Counted from the stretch's first letter, positions 1 to 12,479 are shown. The stretch: 64,000 bases of DNA from Dactylis glomerata (GCA_007115705.1 QXEO01001027.1:1365659-1429658), one strand, 5' to 3'. Notes: generated by a model not told the origin, from the letters alone. Numbers and translations: made by a program.

Positions 1-116
1 GGTCCAGGGCCCCTGTTTTACAATGCACACACAAACACACATGTTCCGGAAAAATAGTTTTCGGAATTTTGCTGTATTACAGAGACGGAGCACTCAGAAA
101 AAATACTGAATTAGTC

Positions 117-3100
117 TTACTCCCACCTAGCTGTCTTCTTCCTCTTTGGGGACAGTTTTCTTGCCTTCTTGTATGTTGGATCAGAAGGTTCTGGAATGTC
201 CGGCCAATCTGAATCAGATCCCGTGTCATCATCACTCCACTCAACTTCCTCGTGAAGCACATAGGCAGTATCAGCAGTCTTGCACCTTGTCTTGCGCTTC
301 CTGACAAATGTTAGAAAGCTGGTAAGCCCCAGCTAAGCATAGATATTACCTAATTATAAATAAAGATCATACACGCAAATACTTCATACCTAGGCTTTGG
401 TCCGTTCAAAGGACACCCAGCTGCTCTATGTCCAATACATTTGCATTGCTTACATCTGTTTTTGCCTTTCTTGCTACCACTAAAAGGCATGCCCTGCTTC
501 TCCATGAAATTCTTGAACCTACTCATCCTAGGTCTTCCTTTGCCTCTTTTAACATTTGGCTGGCACAGCTTGAAAGGTAGTTGAACCACAGGCCACTGTG
601 ACTGGTCTGTGCAAGGAGGGACGGCACCTGCGTAGGTAGCTCGAAATCTAGCCAAAGAGAAGTACTCACTCACATATTGATCAAGGTGTGGCAGAGTTCT
701 TTTGTGAACCAAGAAGATTAACGCGTGTGGGCATGGCTTCCCAGTATGCTGCCACTCTAAGCAGCTGCATTCTCTACTGTCAATCTTCACGACATGCCTC
801 AGGCCATTCCGGCTCAAATCTCTCACCTCACAGCTGTGGTCGTTAGACTCTCCAAGACCTCGACTTCTCTGGTTTATTTGCTGAATAACAGCGGGTAGAA
901 TGTGCCCTCTTAGTATGTCCCCAATATCTCTTCTTACTTTTATCAGCCTCATCAACATACCTCATATGGTGTCCATCAACATATGAACTGGAAGGTCTTT
1001 TGAGTCTTTGACCCAGTTATTTACGGTTTCAGCAAGGTTGTTGTTTATGTAATCACACTTTATTGCGGGATTAAAAGCACTCCTCATCCATAAAAGGCTG
1101 TGATTCCTTTCCAAGTATACGGCAAAATCAGAGTTCTCAGCATGTATCTTGTCCATAAAAAATTTGTAGCTCTCAGGCTTGTAGGCCCTAGCAGCAGTCC
1201 ACATGTAGCGATATACAGTGCCTGAGTAGTGCCTGTACAGGTTCAGCATCAAATGAGCATGGCATTCTCTTTGTTCAGCATGTGGAAATACTGTCCGAAC
1301 TGCATTTGCCAATCCTTTGCATGCATTAGTGCTGATGGCCAGTGGTGAAACATCACCTATTAATCTATGCAGTTGCCTCATAAACCACTCCCAGTTCGCC
1401 TCTGATTCCGACTGAAACAGGACGAATGCCACCGGGAACATCCAGTTGTGCCCATCCAGTGCTGTCGCTGATGCTAGACAACCATTCCATCTGCCAGTGA
1501 GGACAGTGGAGTCTATACTCAAATATGGCCTACAACCCTCCTTGAACCCTTGAATACAGGGCTCAAGGGCCATAAAAAACGGTTAAAATATATGTTCCCC
1601 TCCTCCTCTTTCGTGTCAATCTCGACAACACTACCTTGAGACCTAGATTGTATTTCAGCCTTGAAGCTGTACAACAGCCTGAAACTATTTTCCCAGTCCC
1701 CGTATAGTGTTTGCAAAGCTCTCTCTTTACCTTTCCAAACTATGTGATATGGTAGATCGACGTTGTAATCAGTCATAAGCTTTACCTGAATCGCCTTGGC
1801 AGTCTCATTGGGCGTTTTCTTAAGAATGGCCAAAGCATGCTTCTCAACCCATTCTTGGGTTGCACAAGAAGATCTTAGTTTGCAGCCTGTTGGACACCTG
1901 TGTGCAGGTCCCATTTTGTTCACCTGCATCGGAACATTCATTTTATACATTAGTTGCTTCATAATAATTCGTAAACTTGCTTCACATATGAAAACCCGAA
2001 CCCGTCAGTTAGAAATAGATATTTATGTGCGAGGAAAGCTTGTCAGTACCCTAACTGTTTCTCCACCAGGAAGTATCCTAACGGAGATCTTCCATGGGCA
2101 TTGATCCTTCACCCTCTCCCCATTGTAGTAGTCTAATCTGCACCTCGCCTCGTACCGTTTCCTTGTGTTTCTAGTTCTGAAGACGTCAAACTCTCCGATG
2201 ATACAATATTGCGCAAATGCTTTCCTGAATTCTACCATGTTGGCGAAGTATGTGCCCACCATAATTACAGGTACCACTGGATCATATGTTATCGCTAACT
2301 CGCTAGTGACCTCATCATCTACCGGTATGGCAGCTTCCTCCATTAGTGATTCATCGATCACATCATCACCTGTTTCTTGTTCCAGCACCTCTATTTCACT
2401 GTCCTCATCTTCCCCTATGTCCGAAACGGGAGGACCTTCATTGTCATCCTCTACATCATCATCACTAGGTTCATTAGCGATACCAAGTACATCACACATT
2501 GTTTTCTCTGCCATGGGTTCGTCGACGCCATCACCTCCCATGGGTTTGACATTGACAGTCTGCCAATCTACTTACTGTGCTGAGAAATTTTCTCCCACAT
2601 CTGTCTCTACTAGTGATGGTGGTTCTGCCCTTTGTTCAAAAAAATCTTCCTCCAATTGGCATTCCCATTGACAAGTATCATCGTTATCTGAGTCTGCTAA
2701 CGTCCAGTCCTTCTTGGGGGTGGACTCCTTGTTAGTGTTTCCGGTGGGGGTGGACTCCTTGTTTGTATACTTCTTGGGGGTGATCTTCTTTGTGGTTGAC
2801 TTCTTGGGGGTGTTCTCCTCGGTGGTCTTGTTTGTGGTTGACTTCTTGGGGGTGTTCTCCTCGGTGGTCTTCTTTGCGGTTGACTTCTTGGGGGTGTTCT
2901 CCTCGGTGGAATTCTTTGTGGTTGACTTCTTGGGGGTGTTCTCCTCGGTGGTCTTCTTTGTGGTTGACTTCTTGGGGGTCTTATCCTCGGTGGTCTTCTT
3001 TGTGGTTGACTTCTTGGGGGTGGTTTCCTCGGTGGTCTTCTCTGTGGTAGAATTCTTTGGGGTGTTCTCCTCGGTGGTATTCTTTGTGGTTGACATCTTG

Positions 3101-4534
3101 GGGGTCTTATCCTCGGTGGTCTTCTTTGTGGTTGACTTTTTGGGGGTGGTTTCCTCGGTGGTCTTCTTTGTGGTTGACTTTTTGGGGGTCGTTTCCTCGG
3201 TGGTCTTCTTTGTGGTTAAGGGGGTGTTCTCCTCGGTGGTCTTTTTTGTGGTTGACTGGGTGTTCTCCTCGGTGGTCTTCTTTCTGGTTGACTTCTTGCG
3301 GGTGTTCTCCCCCTCGGTGGTCATCAACCACTCTGCCATAGACTGCGCGGAGGCGTTCTTTCTGGGACAGGTCCTCTTGCATAGGAGCTTGCGGTTCCGC
3401 CTCAGACTATCTGTTGGACTAACCTTTGCAGTATTCTTTGGACTAAAATTTCGAGTACCAACCTTACTAGGGCTGATCCAATCCTTCATGGAACTAGGAA
3501 TGTTCCCGTTACCTTTTAAACCATCCCCCTCTGGATCAGCACGGGTGCCTACGCAACCGAGAAACAGTATATGGTTGCCCCCTCCATATTTCTCCAATGC
3601 CGCATCTAAATTAGGTTGACTGTTAACGCCAATCTCAATGAAATCTTGGATTCTTCTATTCCACCACACATATTTTAATTTTTGGTGAGATCCCAGCAGC
3701 AAGTTCTCACTAAACTTTCCAATCAGTTCAGCTACTTGTATCCCCTTCTGGCGATCGACGTAGACATCAACATCGTGTTTTGGAACGAGAACATCTGAGC
3801 CATCATCCAGTTCTGCAGTGTAGGGGTCGAATGTGGCCACCATTTTCAAAAGAGGAGGAGGTTCAGCAGCAGCAGGTTTTTCAACACCAGCAGGAGGTTT
3901 AGCACCTGGATGATGTTTACCAGGAGCAGGGTTACCAATAGCAGCAGATTTACTGCTAGGATGTGTAGCAGCTTGAGCACCAGCAGCAGATTTTCTTTGA
4001 TTACCAGCAGGAAATTTCTTGGATGCCTGGGCAACAACACCATCTCGTGTTCCACCAATAATTTTAGCATGCAAAATGTGGCCAGGAGAGTCTGCAAACC
4101 TTTCCAATTGATCTTCAATCTTTTCCATGTCCACAGGTGTAACAACCCCCCGCGGTGATACCCATTCGAATTCTGCAGTTTGTGCGGAGCCCATTGGAAC
4201 AATTCCACGAACAAGTTCAACCATCCCAGATATAGACTTGAAGCTTCTTTCTGCAATGAGCAAGTTTACCTTGCAATCCTCCGCAGCTACGGAGTTCCCA
4301 TTGTCAAGCATACCAACGTACTCATGAATTTGTAGAGTGATGCTGTAATCTTTGCAAATCCTACTCGACATAAGGTTGGGGAAATAAGAAATGCTTGTTA
4401 GTGTTTGACTAACAAACATCTCTCAACGAAATATATCTTGATTTCCTACATCCAGCTAGCAGATACCGATGAAGAATGGTTAAATACATAAGAGAAGACA
4501 AGCTCACCTCCTCCGGCTGCTCAGGGTGAGACAT
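117..4534 (-). pseudogene. Mutator-like element (MULE) transposase, decayed
   Basis: MuDR-type transposase, which would cut and paste the element in the nucleus. Reading leftwards I see: a tiny first exon (4534-4508, MSHPEQPEE, then a GTGAGC donor); a PB1-like N-terminal part (about 4370-3450); a Lys/Thr/Glu repeat (3310-2765); an acidic stretch; the MuDR N-terminal domain (2541-2050, with YNGERVKDQCPWKI); an exon from 1923 with the transposase core (STVLTGRWNG, ECHAHL); a SWIM zinc finger (CSCLEWQHTGKPCPHAL) and a CCHC knuckle (CKQCKCIGHRAAGC); and a last exon 300-117. The introns 2049-1924 and 389-301 have GT/AG ends. Breaks: stop TAA at 2572-2574, stop TGA at 960-962 and a one-base frameshift near 1580. 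The second core position reads STNACKGL, where the family usually has Asp. Terminal inverted repeats were not located. Confidence 0.9.
2765..3310 (-). repeat. 42-bp in-frame coding minisatellite in the MULE gene
   Basis: About thirteen tandem units of roughly 42 bp encode variants of KKSTTKKTTEENTP on the minus strand. A few units are shortened by multiples of three (for example near 3215-3260), so the frame is kept throughout. The same DNA gives long valine- or tryptophan-rich open frames on the plus strand; these are by-products of the repeat. Confidence 0.9.
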
Positions 4535-4691
4535 GATTCCTGAGTTGCGGGCCCTTCCATCCTCTGTGCTGCTCAGCTCGTCTCCCGGCGATGGCGATCT
4601 ATCTCTGCGCAACGGCTCGCTCCACATTCGGCGTCACCGCGGGCCGTCGGGCGCGGGCACGCGAGCTTTAAGCAGCGCTATCTGTCTGTGT

Positions 4692-4723
<32 letters not shown>

Positions 4724-5880
4724 TCCTAGGGTTCAGGCAAGGTTAAGGGTGGAGGAACGAACTAGATCTTGACCGTACACCGCTGCGTACTGAACTCGGT
4801 TACATCGAATTGCCACGCAGATTGACACGCTAGAACTAACATGAAACAGAGAAATACTGACATGCGGGACCGCAGTGGGCCCAAAACGGGAGAAGTCACG
4901 GCAATATTTGGTTTGCTCTCGTTTCGTTCAGAATGGGCCCTCTGAGGAATTACCTACCCAACTTTTCAAATAGCGTCTATTACAAGCAACAAAGGCACCT
5001 ATGAGCCTGTGCCAAACAACTTGGTGACCGCAAACTGAAACGCCCGGCGGAGCTGTGTTTCCTCCCGCATTGAAGCGGAGAGTAGGAGCGCCCCCTTCAA
5101 AGTGTGCACCTGGCCGATGACTATGAGTGTGACGGGCCTACAAGTCTAGCAACGCGGCCTACCTTCCTTCACCGTTCTGGCTTCACGGCGTGTTGGGTCT
5201 TCCTCCCATGCGGGCCAAGGGGTCCAATAGCCGACGTGGAAATGCATGCATCCAGTGTTTACGCTCACAATGCGGCCCAATAACAGGTATAATTTTTCTT
5301 TTTTTCTTTTCCATTTTTAGTTTCTCCATTCTATTTTGTTTTGTAACATGAACATTTAATTTAGGTGAATAATATTCTAGAAAGAACAGTTATATTATTT
5401 GAACAAGTTTTTAATATGAATACCTGTGTTATATGAAGAAATTTTAAAATAACATTTACCTTATTTGAACTATTTTTAAGTGTGAGCATAAGTATTGTAT
5501 TTGAATGATATTTTTTAAAAAAGAATTAATATTATTTTAACAAGAAATAATAATAATTATTACTAATAAAAAGGAGAAGAGTGTTTCAGATGATGTAGTT
5601 AGAAAATATCAGTACGATTCAACCAACCTATAAATGAAAAAAAGAAGGGACAACTCATACGGGTAGTTCTATGCATGTATATCAGAAAAATATTGAGTTA
5701 TTTCTTTTAACATCGTTATATATCCTTGTGGCTAAGAGACTTCTATTTTGTTTGTTTTCATGCAATCCATGTTTTAGTTTTGCCATCATTCAAACTCCTA
5801 TTGAGTTCAACCAAATTTTAAGAAAACTAACAGCATAGAAACCACATATTTAGCTTTATTATATAGTTATACAAAAAATA
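4535..5880. other. No recognisable gene; 5' flank of the MULE, then AT-rich DNA
   Basis: The first 250 bp are GC-rich with CCGCCG runs and would hold the MULE promoter and 5' leader. From about 5290 the DNA becomes AT-rich with no conserved coding segment on either strand. I see no terminal inverted repeat that would mark the right end of the MULE. Confidence 0.5.
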
Positions 5881-5884
5881 TTTA

Positions 5885-6320
5885 TATATTTTTCGAAATG
5901 GGGAGGCCCCAGCCTCTGCATCAAAATGATGCATATGGCTTATTTTATTAATTATTTAAGCACGAACTAGATTCATAAGTTTACAGCTCACAGATCACAA
6001 AGAGTGTACAAGTGGATCATCCAACGAAAAAACAAGCTAGCAATTCTGTGGTAAACCATCTAGGATCCAATTCTTTTATGCAGCCGCCAGCCGCACCGGT
6101 TGAATAAATTCCGAGCAACCGTTTCCAAACGGTTGCACCCAGAATTCATCTGTACCCTCTGCTCCTCTTGTTAAATATTTGTCGTTGTGGATATTGACAT
6201 ATATTCTTATGACTTTGGCCAAACATAGAGAAGTTTGACTTAGGGCAAAACTATGGTATCTATTATTTTGAAACGAACAAATTATATATAGATGGCAAAA
6301 CTGAAACTTTTTTTTTAGCA
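5885..6320 (-). mobile_element. Probable LINE 3' end (short fragment)
   Basis: On the minus strand the segment ends with a GATGCAGAGGCTGGGGCCTC motif followed by an A-rich tail. This resembles the 3' UTR of grass L1-type LINEs, and a related motif ends the LINE at 54036. The last open frame (6321-6076) ends in a short peptide with no domain I recognise. Only the tail is present, so the identification is tentative. Confidence 0.4.
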
Positions 6321-6961
6321 AAAAACTGTATCGGCACCTCCAACAAAAAAATATGTCAAAGTTACGTGCGACAGTTTGAGAAGTTCATCACAAGTTTCAT
6401 TGAAGCGTCCTAACAAAATGTTAAAACTATATCATTTACCAAGAGGGGCTTAGGGCACGGGAGAGGAAGTTGTGCCGCTTAGAGCAACTAGCATTTGCCG
6501 AGGTAAAAAAAGGAACTTGCGGTGATGGTCTGTTTTTGTTTTTGTGATAGCCTGAGCTGATTGTAACTCTTGAATTGAATATCGTTGCTAAAATGTTTAC
6601 CAGGAGGGACGTATTGTCAGGACCTCCAGGCATAAAAAAACTTTGTGTGATGATTTTTCTGGGCTACAATCAGTGTGAACTTGGGTGACCAAGTTTCATC
6701 CAAGAACTTGCATGCCTGTGTGGAAGGGGGCCGATTTTCGAACCACATGAATGCAATTATACAGATGAACAGAACCTCGATTATTTGATCCAACTCAATG
6801 TTCAGCACCTGATTGACGTGGCTCTCACTAACACCATCCCTATATTAAAGATAGAGAGATCAATATCATTCTAAATAAAACAATTGCTCAAGAGTGTACT
6901 AAGAATGATGTAGAAGTCACCAAGGTACTACCTGAAACATTTCGAGTTCAGATAAGCTACA

Positions 6962-8110
6962 GGCATATTTGTATGGAAGATGAGCAAAACATGTAGAACT
7001 TACCTAATGAGACCATCCTCTGTGCCTTGTGGCTTAAACAATGAATCAATCATTTCTAGCTTAGGTGATTGAGAACGTACTGATGCCCTGTATTTCGAGA
7101 CAAGAGGCCATTCGTGGGAACTCACAACCTATAGTCAAATGTAACTACATTAGAATGTTTATCAATAGTGCACCATTAATTTTTTATCTCTGACACGAGA
7201 GCATAACACAGTACAGAAAATGAGAAATCTTAGTAACTTACAGCTGCAACTGAAGGTACATCACTGTCCAGGTTAGCCATGCGACAAATCTATCCCTAGG
7301 ATAATAGTTGGCACCTTTGATACAAGAGGGATAGCAGGGTTTGTTTCATTTTGCAGCAACAAATTCATCCCACCAAGCTGATTAGAAGAAGAGTCAGTAC
7401 AAAGAAGACTCAAACGTAACTGTAGATAATGTTTCCATTAAGAGTTAGATATTGGGGAGGAACAAACCTTGTCAGATATTGGTCAATGACGCTTGTTTAT
7501 TAATACCACCGCATATTTGCATGGAAAATGAACAAAACATGTAGAACTTACCTAATGAGACCACATCCTCTATGCCTTAGTGGCTTAAACAATGAATCTA
7601 CCATTTCTAGCATAGGTGATTGAGAGCGTACTGATGCCCTGTATTTCGAGACAAGAGGCCATTCGCGGGAACTTACAACCTATAGTCAAAATGTAAACAG
7701 ATATTAAACTACATTAGAATGTTTATCAATAGTGCATCATTAATTTCGTATCTCTGACACGAGAGCATAACACAGTACAGAAAATGAGGGATTTTAGTAA
7801 CTTACTGCAATTGACGGTACATCAGACTGTCCAGGCGAGCCATGCGACAAATCCATTTCCAGGATAATAGTTGGCACCTTTGATATAAGAGGGATAGCAG
7901 GGTTTGTTTCAATTTGCAGCAACAAATTCGTCCCACTAAGCTGATTAGAAAAAGAGTCAATACAAAGAAAACTCAAACGTAACTGTAAGTAATGCTTCCA
8001 TTAAGAGTTAGATGTTGGGGAGCAACAAACCTTTGCATTAATCTTCAGCGGAACATGCATTAATCTTCAGCGGAACATTTGTCAGATATTGGTCATTGAC
8101 CCTTTTTGGG
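6962..8110 (-). repeat. Tandem duplication of AGO PIWI exons (about 550-bp unit)
   Basis: Two head-to-tail copies, about 6962-7500 and 7513-8110, each carry the exons for the HGSPGQSDVPS and WPLVSKYRASV segments with their flanking introns. The offset is 551 bp. The left copy keeps an open WPLVSKYRASV exon. The right copy has small insertions in that exon (CCACATCC, CTTAGTGG) that break the frame, but it keeps the better DLSHGSPG exon. A further 20-bp repeat (CATTAATCTTCAGCGGAACA) lies at 8036-8075. Confidence 0.88.
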
Positions 8111-8678
8111 GCCACACATCGAGTGACAGGGGTAGATATCTAGTGATCCCACACCTAAAATGCTACCATGATACCATTTTTAAATTTTCAAAATGTAAGT
8201 GGCAAAAAAAATGGGAACAAAATTGTGGATATTCATAAGATATGTCTTATCAATCCCTAGAAGTTTCAGTACCAAATTCAAAATGCACTAAGAGAAACAA
8301 AAAATACAAACCAAACATGAATAGTGCCTGAAAAAGACAAAATAAGAAAATGACACTATTCACATAGCAGTTTGACTTTTTTTGTTTCTCTTAATGCATT
8401 TCGAATTTGGTTTTGAAAATACTAGGGATTGTGAAGACATATCTTTGAACACCTACAAATTTGTTCCAACATTTTTTGGCACTTATAATTTGAAGTTTTT
8501 GAAATGGTAGCATGGTAGCATGTGATGGGTGGGATATCCCGAGTGACAATCCCAAACTCACCAAGACATTTGCTCTTCCAAGGACCTATTAAAAAAAGAA
8601 CTGGATTATACAGATGCTCTAGTAAGCTTGTTTGAACAGAAAGCAAGAACTAGAACCAACCATAAACATCCCAGGTTT

Positions 8679-9026
8679 TCATGCACTAGCCAACGCAACC
8701 AAAAGTCCGAACTAATGGAAAGAGCTAATACAATCCACTTATACACTTCAACACCCCCACTCACGTGTGACGGGAGAAGAGAAAGTCAACACATGGACAC
8801 AGACAGGAGAAGAGAAAATCAACACGTGGACACAAACGGGAGAAGAGAAAGTCAACACGTGGACACAAAGGGGGGCAACAGAAATTTTACAATAAATTGC
8901 GAAAACCAAGACTCGAACTCGAGACCCTGGGCTCTGATACCATGTTAAGCTTCATGCACTAGCCAACGCAACCAAAAGTCCGAACTGATGGAAAGGGCTA
9001 GTATAATCCACTTATACACTTCAACA
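8679..9026 (-). mobile_element. SMART-type miniature LTR retrotransposon, damaged copy
   Basis: Direct terminal repeats of about 75 bp (CACTAGCCAACGCAACC to CACTTCAACA) flank a non-coding core. On the minus strand the core starts with TGGTATCAGAGC, complementary to the 3' end of initiator tRNA-Met: a primer-binding site. The outer end is clean at 9026. At the left end the last bases of the LTR, the TSD copy and part of the AGO exon are gone (MFEL runs into the element and resumes at DVYG). The core carries a 33-bp unit (GGGAGAAGAGAAAGTCAACA type) three times, against once in the copy at 11194. Confidence 0.85.
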
Positions 9027-11193
9027 GTTCGAACATATCATCAACCTTTCTTGGAGCAGGGGAACATCTCATTTGGCCATTCTCTTCAAACACGGCAAAA
9101 GGTTGTTCTACTTTCTGCAAATCCAAAAAAAAATATTGACTGGAAATGCACTTGGTGAAATGTGCAACTAGGTCAAACGAGAACATACAATGCCCTTCAT
9201 GCCCCCACACTTGATGAGGTCACGGACAAGATCGTTGCTGTTGCAACGAGCTAAGAAGTTAAGCACTGCCCATCTATCCATGGTGCAAGACCTAATAAGC
9301 CTCTGGAAAAGCAAAACTAGCAAAGTCATGGATGGGAACATGCATGTAGGAGTAAAGAGTGAATACAGACTGCAGTCAAAGCAGGCTGACCTTGTTATTG
9401 AAATTCCAACGCCCATTTCTGGTGAAAATGGCTTTCTACATTTCCAGCTTTGAGCTACATTTACATTATTCCATCAGATCCATAAAAGTCTCACAAGCAC
9501 AAATGGTGACTAGACGGATGGAGTAGTCAGTTATTACTGACCTTGGGGGGCTACAGTACCCTTCCAGCCACTTGCATAAAGCCTTGAGCTATAGAAATTC
9601 CAAATATTAGCATGGGTTCTTTGTCATAGCTACTGTGTGTCAGTACCTGCCAGTTGAGATTGGTGATAATTCAGTTAAGAAAACCTGCCTACAGCTATTG
9701 ACCTAAAATAAAGATGTCACTCACATCAGATAAAACAGACATCCTTTCTTGGGGTTTCTGCCTGGACTTACAAGAGAAGATCTTTGTAGGGTACTCAAGG
9801 ACTTGGTATATCATTGCCACGGGGCAAGTGAGCACAGCTGGTAAACATGGAAACATTCATCACAGACAGCACAAAACAAGTCACAGCCAAGATACTACAG
9901 TCGAATATAAGAAGTCAGACCTCAATGGTGAAGTAGGTTGGGCGGTTTGGTTTCCCCACATTAATGCAGGGAATATCCCCATAGACCATAGTACCTCAGA
10001 TCGATCCCATGGTTCTTCAAAAAGTAATCATAAACAGATATTTCAATTGCCTCAGGGTCACCACTCCCACCATTCCTTTGCTTCAAGAAGCTAGAAAGGC
10101 ATACAAGTAACCACATAGTTAGCTCAAAAGAAGTGCGTTCAAACAATAGTGAAAGCTGCACAGAACAGAACATCTAAATTGCTCAAAAGCTAATCTACCA
10201 GAAGATGCCATGTAACCAGTCTACACAGTCAATTAAGAAACATCATGTAACAAAATATCCATATGCTCACTCACATCTGTTCATGAAAGCTCCTGTAACT
10301 CAAGCCAATGATCTTTTACTGTGTTTGCTGGGCTTGTTTTCATCCTCAAATTCTTGAGTGCACGCTTAGCCTACAAAGTCAAGCATGGTACAGATACAGA
10401 TAAATACAAAGCATGATGAACGGAAATCATGAGCAAGTTGAAGAGAAGTTTTACCTCACCCCAATCAATTTTGTTCAAATGATCAACCTTCTGGTTGGCA
10501 AGTAAGAAATCAACCTTCTGGTTGGCAAGTTGAAGAGTGCTGTCTCAAAATGATATCAATAACCCGAATTGCTTCCTGGGTGTGCTCTGATTCCTGACAT
10601 TTCAGTGCCATAGGAATTTTAGCTGCAAAGCAGAGCTCCACCTTAAATGTTTTAGTCTGATACTCATTTCCTGTCGCTTCCAGGAGGACTGCCATTTCCT
10701 GGACTTCCATTTGCAGCAGTTCTAAATGCAAGAAAGCCATATGAGCAAGAAGATACAGTAACGACTGAATACAATACTAGATCAGGACAAAGCAGCGGGA
10801 AATGGAAATACCAAAGATAGTTGATTACTTTCCACTTGAAATATCTTCCAGAACAACAACGAACTCGTGTTAACTTGTGGGAGAGCACCAATGGTGAAAA
10901 GACTTTTTTCGCCATCATAGGCAAAGTCTTTATGTGCAAGCTCAGATGCATGGGTCTGCTGGAGTTTGTCGATATCTTCCTTCCAACGCCTTCTCCATCC
11001 ACTGGCCGATCATCTTCATACTTCAGATTCACCTTTCAAAAAAAAAAAGGAGCAGTAACATCAGATGGTAACATAAGGAACTTGACAAACGTAGTAGACA
11101 AGGTTAAAAGCTCACATAATAGTGATGGAAGAAGTCATCTGTGGTCTTCAAGGAAACTTTGAAATGGTTTCTGACAAGGTTAATCGTGTTTCC

Positions 11194-11485
11194 TGTCAAT
11201 CTTCATGCACTAGCCAACGCAACCAAAAGTCCGAACTCATGGAAAGGGCTAGGCAATTCACTTATACACTTCAACACCCCCACTCACGTGTGACGGGAGA
11301 AGAGAAAGTCAACACGTGGACACAAAGGGGGGCGACAGCAATTTTACAATAAATTGCGAAAACCAGGACTCGAACTCGAGACCCTGGGCTCTGATATACC
11401 ATGTTAAGCTTCATGCACTAGCCAACGCAACCAAAAGTCCGAACTAATGGAAAGAGCTAATACAATCCACTTATACACTTTAACA
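11194..11485 (-). mobile_element. SMART miniature LTR retrotransposon, complete 292-bp copy
   Basis: The element runs TGTTAAAG...TTGACA on the minus strand, with terminal repeats of about 80 bp. A primer-binding site for initiator tRNA-Met follows the 5' LTR (one TA insertion, TGGTATATCAGAGC), and a G-rich polypurine tract precedes the 3' LTR. It is flanked by a perfect 5-bp duplication, TTTCC at 11189-11193 and 11486-11490. Its length of 292 bp is that reported for the grass SMART family, which is known to insert in or near genes. It interrupts the first coding part of the AGO pseudogene, between the KRAKRGN and INLVRNHF segments. Confidence 0.92.
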
Positions 11486-11662
11486 TTTCCTCTCTTGGCT
11501 CTCTTTGGCTTTGCCAGCTTCTTTGCTTCCTGAGCTTTAATAGGATCTACATTTGGGGGCAGTGGTGGTGGTGGTGGCCAGTCAGACTGCCTCCTTAGCT
11601 TTAACGGGCTCCACACTTGGTGGCAGGGGTGGTGGCGGCGGCAAGTCATCTTGTGAATCCAT

Positions 11663-12479
11663 CTATACAGTACATCAGTCGATAAGAAACTATGAATCTC
11701 AAGTGAGGAAGACAACAAAAAGAAGCCATTGTTTCCCTCTCCTCGATGGAAATACAGACACCTTATACACAGAGACCCTCATCTACATAAAAAAACAACA
11801 AACGTACATAAAAAACTACAATGATCACGCTAATGCACGCGAATGGTACCAAAAAGTAGAAATTACTCCAGTTCAGCATATGGGATACTATACCCACACC
11901 TCCGAAACATTTTTTTCAGCATACTGGAAAATCTCTTATTTGACAGCTAATACTTGATATGAAAGAACATACTGCACACAAGCTGCAAAATTAGAAACCC
12001 TATGCCTAAGGCAGTACAGCATTTTTTCCAACAACATCTGCACCATCTATTTAAGAAAAAGTTGTTGGACAAGAGACACAACATGTAGTCGCAAGGTATT
12101 TGAAAAAAGTAATTATATTTTTCATATTATGGAAAAGTAACAACCTTGTTTGGCACAGGAGCAGTCAACATACTTTGCCATATCCTCCTTTCCTGAGTTG
12201 GTGCATTCCTCGAGGCATTTGGGGTTTCGCCGTTTAGCTGGCTTGCCACGACATATTCAGTGTTCTGTGATGAGATTTTGATCTTCAGAATCTATTCTGC
12301 ATCGTGGGGCAGAAAAATGCTTTGGATAGTTGGTCCTTCCAACCATTTTGCCCACTTCTGAAAAGGCTCTTTACCCATTTCAAACTGGACCATTTCTTTC
12401 TCCTGGTGATCTTTAGAGTCTCGTCTCTTCCAAATTTATTACTCCTTCAAATACGTATCCTTTCCTCTGCTTCCCACTA
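11663..12479. other. No gene seen; upstream flank of the AGO pseudogene
   Basis: This is the 5' side of the AGO pseudogene. I find no further Argonaute exon, no clear TATA box and no domain on either strand; the open frame at 11553-11957 (plus) is the antisense of the proline-rich AGO start. Confidence 0.4.

Larger units (their letters stand above)
6590..11662 (-). pseudogene. Argonaute (AGO4 clade) pseudogene
   Basis: Exons of an AGO4-type Argonaute, the slicer of RNA-directed DNA methylation, occur in order on the minus strand. They are: start ATG at 11662 with a proline-rich N-terminus (DLPPPPPLPP, then a TGA); INLVRNHFKVSLK (about 11190-11115); the YEDDRPVDGEGVGRK and DFAYDGEKSLFT segments (11030-10880); TKTFKVELCFAAKIPM (about 10650); a linker/PAZ region (10500-9960, with GDPEAIEISVYDYF); RNGRWNFNNK and WAVLNFLARC (9450-9190); KVEQPFAVFEENGQMR (about 9110); the PIWI segments PWKSKCLGEFGIV, MDLSHGSPGQSDVPS, WPLVSKYRASVRSQSPKLEM and LDQIIE; and ACKFLDETWSPKFTLIVAQK (about 6700). 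Frameshifts fall near 11000, 10350, 9985 and 6620. A block after ILRQHSS is deleted, one exon pair is duplicated, and everything after about 6590 is missing. Splice sites are still visible, for example the intron between LDQIIE and ACKF. Confidence 0.92.

Noticed and set aside
2714..3619. Long plus-strand open frame rich in valine and phenylalanine, and tryptophan-rich companions
   Set aside because: They are the antisense frames of the 42-bp coding minisatellite of the MULE; the domain-bearing frame is on the minus strand.
11194..11485. Cassandra-type TRIM with 5S rRNA promoter in the LTR
   Set aside because: The LTR is only about 80 bp and has no 5S A, IE or C box; length and sequence fit SMART.
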